Shown here: positions 16,185 through 25,199 of the stretch, one piece after another
How positions within the stretch are numbered: the first letter of the stretch is position 1
Layout of the letters: the number at the start of each line of letters is the position of its first letter
Source of the DNA: Halopseudomonas pelagia CL-AP6
GTDB taxonomy: Bacteria; Pseudomonadota; Gammaproteobacteria; Pseudomonadales; Pseudomonadaceae
Reading direction: 5' to 3'
Assembly: GCF_000410875.1 (NCBI RefSeq)
Contig: NZ_AROI01000008.1
Coordinates: forward strand, 1-64,000
Length of the DNA stretch: 64,000 nucleotides
Translations under genes and position numbers: made by a program
Notes under the pieces: model-generated
Seen by the model: only the letters and a program-made list of their open reading frames with translations
Databases searched by the model: none
Told to the model about the DNA's origin: nothing

Positions 16185-17311
16185 TGATGATTCAGGCTGG
16201 ACAAGCATCAATGGGTAGCCCGACAGCCAACAGCGCTGTGAAACGGCCGCTGCCGGTGCTGCAGTTGGTCGATGTGCAGAAGAAATTCGGCGATTTCACC
16301 GCAGTAGCGGATATCTCGCTAAACGTCATGGAAGGAGAATTCCTGACGATCGTAGGGCCGTCTGGATCCGGCAAAACCACCATGTTGCGGATGCTGGCGG
16401 GCATGGAAGCTCCCAGCTCAGGCAACATTACGCTACGGGGGGAGGCCATCAACAGCCTTCCTGCCCAGCGCCGGCCAACTTGCCTGGTATTTCAGTCCCT
16501 GGCCCTGTTTCCCCACAAGACCGTGGGAGAAAATATCGAATTTCCACTGAAAGTAAAAAAGATACCGAGGGCAGAGCGCAAGGCGCGGGCACTGGAGCTG
16601 CTGCGTATGCTGCGACTTCCGGAGAACTACTACGGCAAGAACGTCATGCAGTGCTCCGGCGGCGAACGTCAGCGGGTGGCGCTCGCCCGCGCTTTTGCCT
16701 ACGACCCGGAAGTGTTGCTGTTCGACGAACCTCTATCGGCGCTGGACTACAAACTGAAGAAGGTGCTGGAGAAGGAGCTCAAAGACTTGCATCGCGAGAC
16801 CGGCAAGACGTTCATCTACATCACTCACTCGCTGGAAGAGGCAATGGTAATGTCGGATCGCATCGCGGTGATGCGCGCGGGCCGCATCATCCAGGTGGGC
16901 TCGCCAGAAGAGATTTATGCAAAGCCTGCCAACGAGTTCGTCGCCGAATTTTTCGGTGAGGTCAACAAGTTTCCGGTCACCCTGAATGCCGACCAGGACT
17001 GGCTCAGCACTGACCTTGGCTGCCCCATCCACCTCGACCTGCCGGCTGAGCTGCAAGGGACTCAGTCGGCCACTGTGGTGGTGCGTCCGGAATATATGCA
17101 GTTTGCCCATTCGCCGGACGATTTCGACAACGTCATTCGTGGCGTCGTGTTCAACGAGTACTCGCTCGGCTCCCGGGTGCAGTATCAGATCCGCTGTGGC
17201 GATAACAGTGTGCTGTTGGAAAACCCCCGCACCTTCAACCGTGAGCTCGCCCGTAACGCACAAGTGCTCATCGGCTGGAATTCAGCGGATGCCATCATCA
17301 CAGGAGCCTGA
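16181..17311 (+). CDS. ABC transporter ATPase (PotA-like)
   Basis: About 376 residues. Walker A GPSGSGKTT, Q-loop LVFQSLALFPHKTVGENIEF, signature CSGGERQRVALARAF, Walker B LLFDEPLSALD and the switch ITHS are all intact. A C-terminal TOBE-like regulatory domain follows (from about residue 275), as in PotA/UgpC. The ATG at 16181 overlaps the previous stop; a start at the later Met (MGSPTAN) is possible. It energises the importer encoded by its neighbours. Confidence 0.93.
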   Translation: MMMIQAGQASMGSPTANSAVKRPLPVLQLVDVQKKFGDFTAVADISLNVMEGEFLTIVGPSGSGKTTMLRMLAGMEAPSSGNITLRGEAINSLPAQRRPTCLVFQSLALFPHKTVGENIEFPLKVKKIPRAERKARALELLRMLRLPENYYGKNVMQCSGGERQRVALARAFAYDPEVLLFDEPLSALDYKLKKVLEKELKDLHRETGKTFIYITHSLEEAMVMSDRIAVMRAGRIIQVGSPEEIYAKPANEFVAEFFGEVNKFPVTLNADQDWLSTDLGCPIHLDLPAELQGTQSATVVVRPEYMQFAHSPDDFDNVIRGVVFNEYSLGSRVQYQIRCGDNSVLLENPRTFNRELARNAQVLIGWNSADAIITGA

Positions 17312-17313
17312 CC

Positions 17314-18183
17314 ATGGTTGATGCTACTTCTGGACGCGGCCTGTCTACGGGGGCCCGCTACGCCAGCCCGCTGATCATTTTTCTGGTGTTGGGTTTTCTC
17401 GCCCCGCTGGTGACGGTGGTGGCTTTTGCTTTCGCCGAGCCAAAAAGCTTTGAAGTATTCCGTAGCTTCACGCTATCGAACTTCACCGACGTACTGAACC
17501 CATCCAACACAGTGTGGCGCTCCTTCGTCTGGTCGCTGGCTCTGGCTACCCTGTGTGTAGCAGTACTGGCGGTCATCACCTACCCCATCGCCCACGGGCT
17601 GAATCGGGTATTCGGCCGCTTCGCTCCGCTGGTCAGCGTGCTCTTTGTGTTTCCGCTTTTTGTTTCAGAGAACGTGCGGCTCTATGGCTGGGTGCAGTTC
17701 TTCATTAAAAACGGCGTGCTGGACGGCGTACTCAAGGCCTTCGACTTCGGTAGAGCACCCGAGGTCCTTTACACGCCGGGGCTGACGCTGTTCGGGATGG
17801 TCTACGTGTATCTGCCGTTCATGCTGTTTCCCATTACCCTGGGTCTGGCCATGGTGCCGCAGGACCTGGTGGATGCGGCGAAGGACCTGGGCGCGAGCAG
17901 GCTGATGGTCTGGCGCGAGATCGAGCTGCCGCTAGCCATGCCGGGGATTTTGATTGGAATGCTGCTCACCTTCGTGCTCTCCGTCGGCGCCGTGGCTGAG
18001 GCAAAGATCCTTGGCGGGCAGTCGGTGATCACCGTGGTACATGACATCGAGGTGGCCTTTACCTATGCGCAGAATTGGCCTTTAGGTGCGGCGCTGGCGG
18101 TACTGTTGGTGCTCATTATCGGCAGTCTGACGCTCTTTGTCCTGACGCGCCTGGACCTTGATCAAGTACTGGGGAAACGTTGA
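17314..18183 (+). CDS. ABC transporter permease (PotB-like)
   Basis: 289 residues with six hydrophobic segments and the EAA loop that contacts the ATPase (VDAAKDLGASRLMVWREIELPLAMPGI, residues ~188-214). Starts 2 bp after the ATPase stop. First of two inner-membrane subunits of the polyamine-type importer. Confidence 0.93.
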   Translation: MVDATSGRGLSTGARYASPLIIFLVLGFLAPLVTVVAFAFAEPKSFEVFRSFTLSNFTDVLNPSNTVWRSFVWSLALATLCVAVLAVITYPIAHGLNRVFGRFAPLVSVLFVFPLFVSENVRLYGWVQFFIKNGVLDGVLKAFDFGRAPEVLYTPGLTLFGMVYVYLPFMLFPITLGLAMVPQDLVDAAKDLGASRLMVWREIELPLAMPGILIGMLLTFVLSVGAVAEAKILGGQSVITVVHDIEVAFTYAQNWPLGAALAVLLVLIIGSLTLFVLTRLDLDQVLGKR

Positions 18184-18184
18184 G

Positions 18185-18991
18185 ATGAGAAATCAGGCGC
18201 AAATTCGTTCCGACTTTCTGGTCTGCTGCTGGACCGGCTTCGTGCTTGTTGCCATCTACCTGCCGATCATTTGCAGCGCCTTGGCTGGACTCTCGAAAAG
18301 CCGCTATTTCCTCTTCCCGGTGCGGGAATATTCGATGAACTGGTGGGAACGCACGGTCAGCTCCGTCGAAGTGCAAATCCTGGTACAGAACTCACTGAAG
18401 ATCGCTATACTGGTAACCCTGATTTCGGTGGTCCTCGCTTTCTTCGGCGCTTTGGCCTTTGCTCGCTACGACTGGAAGGGCCGCAAGCTGTACCAGAAAC
18501 TGCTGCTGCTCCCGATCTTTTTTCCGCAGACCGTGCTGGGCTTGGCCATGCTGCTGTGGATGAATGCCTTGGGTATCAGTCCAAGCTGGAAGACTGCAGT
18601 GGTCGCCCATCTGGTATGGATTGTGCCGGTTGTGACCCTGATCATCGCCATCCAGGTCTACAACTATGACCCAAGCCTGGAAGAAGCCGCCAGCGATATG
18701 GGCGCCAGCAGGCTATTCATTTTCCGCGAGATAACCCTACCGCTGCTGTGGCCGGGCATCTGGTCGGGGGCTTTGTTCGCTTTTTTGCTCTCCTGGGGCA
18801 ATTTCCCGCTGTCGCTCTACACCACCGGGGCCGATTCGACCGTGCCAAAATGGCTGTACTCCAAAATGGTGGCCGGCTATACCCCGATGGTTCCCGCTCT
18901 CGGCACCATGAGCACCCTGGCGGCGGCAGCCTTTTTGCTGGTCGGCTGGGTGGCGATTGTAACGCTGCGCCGGAAGAAGGCAGGCAAGTGA
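18185..18991 (+). CDS. ABC transporter permease (PotC-like)
   Basis: 268 residues from the ATG at 18185, one base past the previous stop. Six hydrophobic segments and an EAA loop (EEAASDMGASRLFIFREI). Partner of the PotB-like subunit. The operon ends here; the next gene is convergent. Confidence 0.92.
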   Translation: MRNQAQIRSDFLVCCWTGFVLVAIYLPIICSALAGLSKSRYFLFPVREYSMNWWERTVSSVEVQILVQNSLKIAILVTLISVVLAFFGALAFARYDWKGRKLYQKLLLLPIFFPQTVLGLAMLLWMNALGISPSWKTAVVAHLVWIVPVVTLIIAIQVYNYDPSLEEAASDMGASRLFIFREITLPLLWPGIWSGALFAFLLSWGNFPLSLYTTGADSTVPKWLYSKMVAGYTPMVPALGTMSTLAAAAFLLVGWVAIVTLRRKKAGK

Positions 18992-19027
18992 TCGGCAGCC
19001 TGGATTAGCTTTAAGCCCGATAGCCTC

Positions 19028-19924
19028 CTAGGGTGTAGTCGCAGGAAATACGTGCGCATGGAGGAAGTCGACCAGCGCCCTTACTTTAGGTGAGGGGTGC
19101 TTGCTCGCTGGCCAGAGCACATGGAAGACGCCGGTGTGCTCTACATACTCGCTCAGGATTGGCTGCAGCCGACCATCCAACAGCGGCTCACGGATAGAAA
19201 AATCCGGTAGATAAGCGATCCCCAACCCCCGGAGCGCAAAACACACCCGCGTCTCGATGTTGTTGCAGACCATTGACGTGGGAAGTTGCAGCTCTGGCTC
19301 AGCGGGCGCTTGTCGCAACCCCCAGGTCTCCAGTTTGCCGCTGCTGGGAAAGCGGTAATGCAGGCAGCTGTGCTCTAACAAATCGGCGGGTATCTGCGGT
19401 GTGCCCCGGCGTGCCAGGTATTCCGGCGCGGCGACAGGCAGCATCTGGAAGGTTCCCAGGCGGCGGGCCGACAGGCGCGAGTCGGCCGGTTCGCCCGTGC
19501 GCACCACCGCGTCGAAGCCTTCCTCGATCACATCGACCATCCTGTCGCTGAAGTCCAGATCCAGTTCGATCTCCGGGAATTCACGCATGAACTCGCCGAG
19601 CACCGGCAGCACCAGCGAACTGACCAGCGGCAGACTCACCCGCAGGCGTCCGCGCGGCGCCGCGCTGGCGTGCGATAGTTCCAACTCAGCCGCTTCGATT
19701 TCGGCCAGGATGCGGCGGCTACGTTCCAGAAACAGCGTGCCCTCGGCGGTCAGCGTGACACTGCGTGTGCTGCGATGGAACAGACGTACACCCAGCTTCT
19801 CTTCCAGCCGCGCCACGCTCTTGCCGACGGCAGATGCCGACACGCCCAGCAATCGACCGGCTGCGACGAAGCTACGGGTTTCAGCTACCTGCACAAACAC
19901 CACAAAGCCGTTCAGGCTGTCCAC
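19028..19924 (-). CDS. LysR-family transcriptional regulator
   Basis: 298 residues. N-terminal winged helix-turn-helix (MDSLNGFVVFVQVAETRSF...GVSASAVGKSVARLEEKLGVRLFHRSTRSVTLT, residues 1-57) and a LysR substrate-binding domain of the CrgA/PA0477-like group (FDAVVRTGEPADSRLSARRLG). It is divergent from a small ORF and an MFS transporter, the likely targets. Confidence 0.92.
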   Translation of the reverse strand: MDSLNGFVVFVQVAETRSFVAAGRLLGVSASAVGKSVARLEEKLGVRLFHRSTRSVTLTAEGTLFLERSRRILAEIEAAELELSHASAAPRGRLRVSLPLVSSLVLPVLGEFMREFPEIELDLDFSDRMVDVIEEGFDAVVRTGEPADSRLSARRLGTFQMLPVAAPEYLARRGTPQIPADLLEHSCLHYRFPSSGKLETWGLRQAPAEPELQLPTSMVCNNIETRVCFALRGLGIAYLPDFSIREPLLDGRLQPILSEYVEHTGVFHVLWPASKHPSPKVRALVDFLHAHVFPATTP

Positions 19925-20040
19925 CGTACACCTCCATTACGGACAATAAGATCCGCACTACCAGGAACTCTACCCTACTTTTTCTTTAATCGCAGGTCTC
20001 CTATCGTCGCGTTATCGCCAATTGAACCGAGGTATTCACC

Positions 20041-20256
20041 GTGACGACTCCCGCATTTTCCCTGCGCCGAGGCTTTCCATCTGCGCATCTGCCTACCCGC
20101 ATCCAGAACAGGGTGCAGCACGCCATGGACGAGCGGCGACTGTTCGTTGCCGTCGTTCTGGAGGCCTTCAGCAACCCGCTGTACGAGAGTGTTTCCGGGC
20201 GCTTTATCAGAGATTTGCGCGATGCTATCTATTGCGCGTTGGGAGTACGCAGATGA
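20041..20256 (+). pseudogene. Short ORF, possible N-terminal remnant of a beta-lactamase-like serine hydrolase
   Basis: A 71-codon frame opening with GTG at 20041, with GAGGT nine bases upstream, and ending in overlap with the MFS start. The middle (RIQNRVQHAMDERRLFVAVV, then LYESVSG) resembles the opening of class C beta-lactamase-fold hydrolases. The SxxK catalytic motif and the rest are absent. It may be a decayed fragment or a short leader that couples translation into the MFS gene. Identification is tentative. Confidence 0.3.
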
Positions 20257-21434
20257 TGGCCCGTAAGCAAGATCGTCTACCGCTGGCCTCGCTGTTGGCT
20301 TTGGCCACGGCGGCTTTTATTACCATCCTGACTGAAGCCCTGCCAGCAGGCTTGCTGCCGCAAATGGCCCAGGGTCTGGCCGTCTCTGAAGCCTGGGTCG
20401 GTCAAACCGTCACGGCCTATGCCATCGGCTCTTTGCTGGCTGCAATCCCGCTAACCTTTGCCACACAGGGGCTACGTCGCCGGCCGCTGCTGCTGGCCGC
20501 CATGGCCGGCTTCGTCATCGCCAACACAGTGACTACAGTTTCCACCAGCTATGCGCTGACGATGGTGGTGCGTTTCCTCGCGGGCGTATCAGCCGGGCTG
20601 CTGTGGGCGCTGCTGGCGGGGTATGCGGCGCGCATGGTGCCCGAGCACCAGAAGGGCCGTGCCATCGCGATTGCCATGGTCGGCGCGCCGCTGGCATTGT
20701 CACTGGGTGTGCCTGCCGGTGCCGTCCTTGGAACGCTGATAGGTTGGCGCGTCTGCTTCGGCATCATGAGCGTGCTAGCGCTGATTCTTATGCTGTGGGT
20801 ACGTATCCAGGTGCCGGACTTCGCTGGGCAGGCGAAGGGCAAGCGGGTCTCGCTCAGGCACGTGTTCACTCTGCCCGGTATCCGGCCTGTGTTGTTTGTA
20901 GTGCTCGCTTTCGTACTGGCGCACAACATTCTCTACACCTACATCGCCCCGTTCCTGTCGGTCGCCGGAATGGCAGAGCGCACAGATCTGGTTCTGTTGG
21001 TGTTTGGCGTGACGTCGCTGATCGGCATCTGGATCGTGGGCGTGCTGATCGACCGTCATCTGCGCGCGCTGACACTCATCAGCACCCTGCTGTTCGGCAT
21101 CGCGGCATTGGCTCTCGGTCTGGCCGGAACGGTGCCCGCTATCGTCTACGCGGCTGTTGGCATCTGGGGTGTAGCCTTTGGTGGAGCCGCGACGCTATTC
21201 CAGACAGCGCTCGCCAAGTCGGCTGGAGAGGCTGCGGATGCCGCACAGTCCATGCTGGTCACAGCCTGGAACATGGCCATCGCGGGGGGAGGTCTCATCG
21301 GTGGCGTGCTGCTTGACCGGCTTGGGGTTAGTGCGTTCTCGCCTGCCTTGCTGGTTCTGCTCGGGGCAACGCTGGCCGTTGCGTGGGCTGCGAGGACACA
21401 CGGCTTTATATCAGTGATGGTCGAGCGCTCTTAG
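20253..21434 (+). CDS. MFS efflux transporter
   Basis: 393 residues from the ATG at 20253 (MMARKQDRLPL); the longer frame from 20022 codes for non-homologous sequence. About 12 transmembrane segments; DHA1-type features include FITILTEALPAGLLPQMAQ, the motif-A-like loop after helix 2 and AIAIAMVGAPLALSLGVPAG. Similar in type to the 8298 transporter. Divergent from LysR. The 3' end overlaps the convergent PhyH gene by 4 bp. Confidence 0.88.
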   Translation: MMARKQDRLPLASLLALATAAFITILTEALPAGLLPQMAQGLAVSEAWVGQTVTAYAIGSLLAAIPLTFATQGLRRRPLLLAAMAGFVIANTVTTVSTSYALTMVVRFLAGVSAGLLWALLAGYAARMVPEHQKGRAIAIAMVGAPLALSLGVPAGAVLGTLIGWRVCFGIMSVLALILMLWVRIQVPDFAGQAKGKRVSLRHVFTLPGIRPVLFVVLAFVLAHNILYTYIAPFLSVAGMAERTDLVLLVFGVTSLIGIWIVGVLIDRHLRALTLISTLLFGIAALALGLAGTVPAIVYAAVGIWGVAFGGAATLFQTALAKSAGEAADAAQSMLVTAWNMAIAGGGLIGGVLLDRLGVSAFSPALLVLLGATLAVAWAARTHGFISVMVERS

Positions 21435-22309
21435 CCGAGCGCCTTCACATATTCCACGGAGCTAACATTCGCCGTCTTGCTCAGGGCATTGAAGCCGCTG
21501 GAACGGCGTTCGGTACTGCCTTTCAGATAGGCAAGCGGATCCTCGAAGTCCCGAACATAGCCCATCGCAAAGCAGCCACATTGGTAACCCATCAGCTTAA
21601 GCAGGTCGTCAGGCAGCGTACGAGCCACTTCCAGCGGCGTGGACAGGTACTGGTTTTCTTCCTGACGGACCCAGCCCACGGCATAGGTAATGTTGATCGC
21701 CTGACGAACACCATCGCTCTGGTTAGCACCAGCGCCGTGGTAGATCTTCCCGGTATACAACAGCACCGAGCCCTTTTTCATGACCGCCGGGACACCGGCT
21801 TCCGGCGCATAATTCTGTTTTACGCCTGCGTACTGGCTGCCGGGCACTATCCGCGTTGCACCGTTCTCTGCGGTGTAGTCGGTCATGGCCCACAGGGTGT
21901 TGCATTGCACTTCGAAATCATCGGGGAAAGGGAAGAAGTCCCAGGCCAGTTGATCCTGATGCAGCACCTGCGCTGGAGCCCCCGGATTAACCGTGATCAC
22001 TTGTGTCAGATGCAACTGGAAGGTAGAGGCGCTCTGCAGGTGCTTGCCTGCCACGCCGATCACCAGCGGGTTCATGATCAGCTCACGAGAGGTTTCCGAG
22101 CGAGCAATCATCGCTCCAGAGCGCTGGGTATGGGCGCCGAGAAAACTGTCTTCGCCAAACGGCGTGGAAAGAATATGCGGCTCCATTTCCGCGGCTATCT
22201 TATTCATCATTTCCGGGCTGGCGAGTTCATCAATGATGACGTAGCCATGCTCCTTTAACGAAGCACTGACCTCTTCAACGGTGGCGGTATTGGGCAGTCG
22301 GTTCAACAT
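21431..22309 (-). CDS. Phytanoyl-CoA dioxygenase (PhyH) family Fe(II)/2-oxoglutarate oxygenase
   Basis: 292 residues. The iron-binding facial triad can be seen: HQD in VLHQDQLAWDFFPF (about 140-153) and the distal His in YTGKIYHGAGANQSDG, followed by Arg in RQAINITYAVGW for 2-oxoglutarate. PhyH-family enzymes hydroxylate small molecules such as ectoine, amino acids or phosphonates. It is about 40 bp from the APC permease gene, with which it probably forms an operon, suggesting hydroxylation of an imported amino compound. Hydroxylation followed by phosphorylation and lyase action by the 11.6-14 kb genes is an attractive but unproven scheme. Confidence 0.85.
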   Translation of the reverse strand: MLNRLPNTATVEEVSASLKEHGYVIIDELASPEMMNKIAAEMEPHILSTPFGEDSFLGAHTQRSGAMIARSETSRELIMNPLVIGVAGKHLQSASTFQLHLTQVITVNPGAPAQVLHQDQLAWDFFPFPDDFEVQCNTLWAMTDYTAENGATRIVPGSQYAGVKQNYAPEAGVPAVMKKGSVLLYTGKIYHGAGANQSDGVRQAINITYAVGWVRQEENQYLSTPLEVARTLPDDLLKLMGYQCGCFAMGYVRDFEDPLAYLKGSTERRSSGFNALSKTANVSSVEYVKALG

Positions 22310-22347
22310 GTCGTTTCTCCTTTCAGATTGAGGGTGTTGGGGGGAGC

Positions 22348-23775
22348 TCAGGCAAGCTCACGCAGGGCGTCATACAGTGATGGTTGAAACAGACGCATGC
22401 GCTGGGCGGTGAGTACGCCGAATGCAAAGGTCGCAATCAGCGCCAGGACCACCAGAACAGAGACCGTGCTGGCGTTGTCCCCCCCGATCAGATCCGGCAG
22501 ATTGGCTATGGCTATCCAGAGGCAGCCAAGAATGCCGATCAGTCCACCGGCCGGCGCAATCAGTGTGCTCCAGAACTGAGTGTTGCCCGGCTGACGGCGA
22601 AAGAAGACGATAACGGCGGCACAGGTTAGTGACAGGATGGTCATGTAGCCAAGTGTGCCCGCCATGGCACCCCAGGCGTAGACCTCGGTAGCAGGATCGG
22701 CACCGATTGCGACCAGAACCGTAAGCATCACGACACTGAACAGGGTCAGCGCCATTGAAGAGAAATGCGGCGAGCCGTGGGCGGGATGCACTTTGGAAAA
22801 ACTGTTGCTGATAACGCCAAAGCGGCCGAGCGTGTACTTGTAACGGACGACGATGTTATGCAGGGAAAGTGCACAGGCAAACAGGCTGGTGATCAGCAAT
22901 ACCTGCATGACATCCATGAACACGATGCCGAGGTAATATTCTGTCAGCGCCAGATACATATCAGCGCCGTGGGCTTCAGTATAGGCTGGGATGTTGTCAC
23001 CACCGATACCGCTGACCGCACACCACATGGATACGATGTAGAAGGCGCCCACCAGAAAGACGGCGGTATAGGTTGCGCGAGGAATTGTTCGCTCGGGATC
23101 GCGCGCTTCTTCGCGATAGATGACGGTCGACTCGAAACCGATGAAACTGAAAATCGCGAATAGAATGCCCAGGCCTGGCGAGCCAGCCATGAAGTTGGCA
23201 GGCTCAAACGCGGCGCCTTCCATACCCGCCAGACCTTTATCAACGAATACCGCGATATCAACTACGACAACCACGGCGATTTCCAGAATCAGGGCAATGG
23301 CAAGAAACTTGGAGCTGAGTTCGATATCCCGATAACCGAGCCAGGAAATCACACCAATAGCCATAAACGAGTAGAGCCACCAGGGAATGTCCACGCCGGT
23401 GAAATTGCCAATCGCGCCTGCCAGCGCGTGACCGATATAGGCGTCAAGCGCGACCAGAATCAGAGCATAGGAAACAACCGCCAATGCCGCAGAACCGAGA
23501 CCGACAGAGCGTCCCAACCCTTTTTGTATGTAGGCGTAGAACGCTCCCGCGTTGGTGATGTACTTTGACATTGCGACGAACCCCACGGTGAACAGAAACA
23601 TGATCACCGTCGCCACCAGAGCGTCCACGGGAGCCGCAACCCCGTTGCCCATCATGATTATCAACGGTGAGTTCGCCACCATCACCGTCAAGGGTGCCGC
23701 CGTGGCGACCACCATCAAAACGATGGAAGGCACCCCAAGCGAACCCTTCAGCCCGCTACGCTCAGCTTCGTTCAT
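22348..23775 (-). CDS. APC-superfamily amino acid/amine permease
   Basis: 475 residues from the ATG at 23775, with AGGAG upstream; an open 53-residue upstream extension is not family-like. About 12-14 transmembrane segments. The N-terminus LGVPSIVLMVVATAAPLTVM and the helix-6 region SFIGFESTVIYREEARDPER are typical APC signatures. Probably imports an amino acid or amine. Upstream of PhyH on the same strand and divergent from an OruR-type AraC regulator. Confidence 0.88.
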   Translation of the reverse strand: MNEAERSGLKGSLGVPSIVLMVVATAAPLTVMVANSPLIIMMGNGVAAPVDALVATVIMFLFTVGFVAMSKYITNAGAFYAYIQKGLGRSVGLGSAALAVVSYALILVALDAYIGHALAGAIGNFTGVDIPWWLYSFMAIGVISWLGYRDIELSSKFLAIALILEIAVVVVVDIAVFVDKGLAGMEGAAFEPANFMAGSPGLGILFAIFSFIGFESTVIYREEARDPERTIPRATYTAVFLVGAFYIVSMWCAVSGIGGDNIPAYTEAHGADMYLALTEYYLGIVFMDVMQVLLITSLFACALSLHNIVVRYKYTLGRFGVISNSFSKVHPAHGSPHFSSMALTLFSVVMLTVLVAIGADPATEVYAWGAMAGTLGYMTILSLTCAAVIVFFRRQPGNTQFWSTLIAPAGGLIGILGCLWIAIANLPDLIGGDNASTVSVLVVLALIATFAFGVLTAQRMRLFQPSLYDALRELA

Positions 23776-24065
23776 ACCACGTCTCCTGAATATTTGGCCC
23801 ATCAAGTTAGGGACGGTGCCATTGGATTGCTCTAACGGCCTCAGTATCAGGAAAAGCAGGAAGGAGTGACTTGCTCCTTGCGAACAACTTTTTGTTATTT
23901 GAGAACAGCGATGTGTACTTCTCTGGGGCGCCACGCACTAAATTGGCGCCTCGACACTTGAGCGCATTGCCGGGCACCGCAGCTTCAGCGGGCCATTGGA
24001 ACGTGTGGATCATTTATTGCACTACATTATCTCTTGGTCTTGCAAAATCCATAGAGGGTTTAGTT
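23776..24065. other. Divergent promoter region of the permease and AraC genes
   Basis: 290 bp without a convincing gene. GTGACTTGCTCC near 23868 loosely resembles the shared leader motif at 11597 and 14955, but the match is too weak to call. Confidence 0.3.
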
Positions 24066-25130
24066 ATGCCGTACACGTATCCAAACCACTCCACCACCGG
24101 ATCCGCTACGGTCATGGCAACCGTCGCACTGGGTTTCGCATCCTTCGTCAATGGCCAAGGAGTTGATGCAGAGGAGATTTTCGATCGCGCCGCGTTGAAG
24201 CTAGACCTGCGAAACGATCCCTCCCAACCTATTTCCTTGGGGTCATTTCTAACATCAGTCGACATCGCTGCAGACATTACTCAGAACGAAAATTTTGGAC
24301 TGTGGCTTGGAAGCGAGTTTCGGCCGGAGGACCTAGGAATTCTGGGGTACCTCTGTCTATCGTCCCCCACACTAGGCGACGCGCTGACCAACATGGCCAG
24401 GCTATTTCCGCTTTTCCAACGACAAAGCACACTGAAACTGAGCCCTTATCGCGGAAAGCTGTGCCTTGAGTATCAGGTGCTAGATGGCGCAATCGTCAGC
24501 AGGCGGCACGATTCTGAACTGACCCTGGGAGTTATCTGCAATTTAATGCGCAGAGCCCTTGGTGATCACTGGTCACCGTTGGAGGTGCATTTGACCCACA
24601 CACGACCAATGCTCGTTAATGAGCATATGAAGGTTTTCCGCTGCGATGTGAGATTCAGCCAGCCAACCAACGCCATCGTTTTCAACCTATCTGACCTTCG
24701 CAAAACCATGCCAGGAGCAGATCCACAGTTGTTCAGAATTATCCAACACAGTTTTTCCCAATTACAGGAAAGGATTCCAATACCAGCAACAGTCAGGGAT
24801 AGAGCTCGAGCAGAAATCGTTGAGTTGATCCAGTCCGGCCCTCCTCGACTGGATCAGGTCGCGGATCGCTTAGGTGTACCAAGCTGGACGCTGAGCAGGC
24901 AGTTGCGCGAGGAGGGTTGCGCGTTCTCCGAGTTAATCGAATCATCGCGCAAGGTGCTGACCTGCCACTACCTCCAATATACAAGCCTGAGTGTGTCAAA
25001 GGTGGCTGAGCTCGCAGGCTATGCCGAAACATCAAGCTTTTCGCATGCGTTCAACCGTTGGTTCGGCATGTCTCCCAAGCGCTGGAGAGCCCAACGGTCA
25101 ACGCCGACAAGCCTGTACACCCGCTCCTGA
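24066..25130 (+). CDS. AraC-family regulator (OruR/ArgR-like, arabinose-binding-type sensor)
   Basis: 354 residues from the ATG at 24066. The N-terminal ~200 residues match the PF12625-type sensor domain (FGLWLGSEFRPEDLGILGYL, LCLEYQVLDG). The C-terminal double helix-turn-helix includes LDQVADRLGVPSWTLSRQL and VAELAGYAETSSFSHAFNRW. Such proteins respond to amino acids or their derivatives. It is divergent from the APC permease/PhyH operon, its likely target. Confidence 0.9.
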   Translation: MPYTYPNHSTTGSATVMATVALGFASFVNGQGVDAEEIFDRAALKLDLRNDPSQPISLGSFLTSVDIAADITQNENFGLWLGSEFRPEDLGILGYLCLSSPTLGDALTNMARLFPLFQRQSTLKLSPYRGKLCLEYQVLDGAIVSRRHDSELTLGVICNLMRRALGDHWSPLEVHLTHTRPMLVNEHMKVFRCDVRFSQPTNAIVFNLSDLRKTMPGADPQLFRIIQHSFSQLQERIPIPATVRDRARAEIVELIQSGPPRLDQVADRLGVPSWTLSRQLREEGCAFSELIESSRKVLTCHYLQYTSLSVSKVAELAGYAETSSFSHAFNRWFGMSPKRWRAQRSTPTSLYTRS

Positions 25131-25199
25131 GCTCTGCCGAGAGTATGGCATGGAGTTAGCAGACCACCATACCGGTAAAAGCCAACCGACACCCTAGCT

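Noticed and set aside
23868..23900. Third copy of the shared 26-bp leader motif near the APC/AraC gap
   Set aside because: Only ACTTGC and CC line up; the AAAAATGTTG half is missing.
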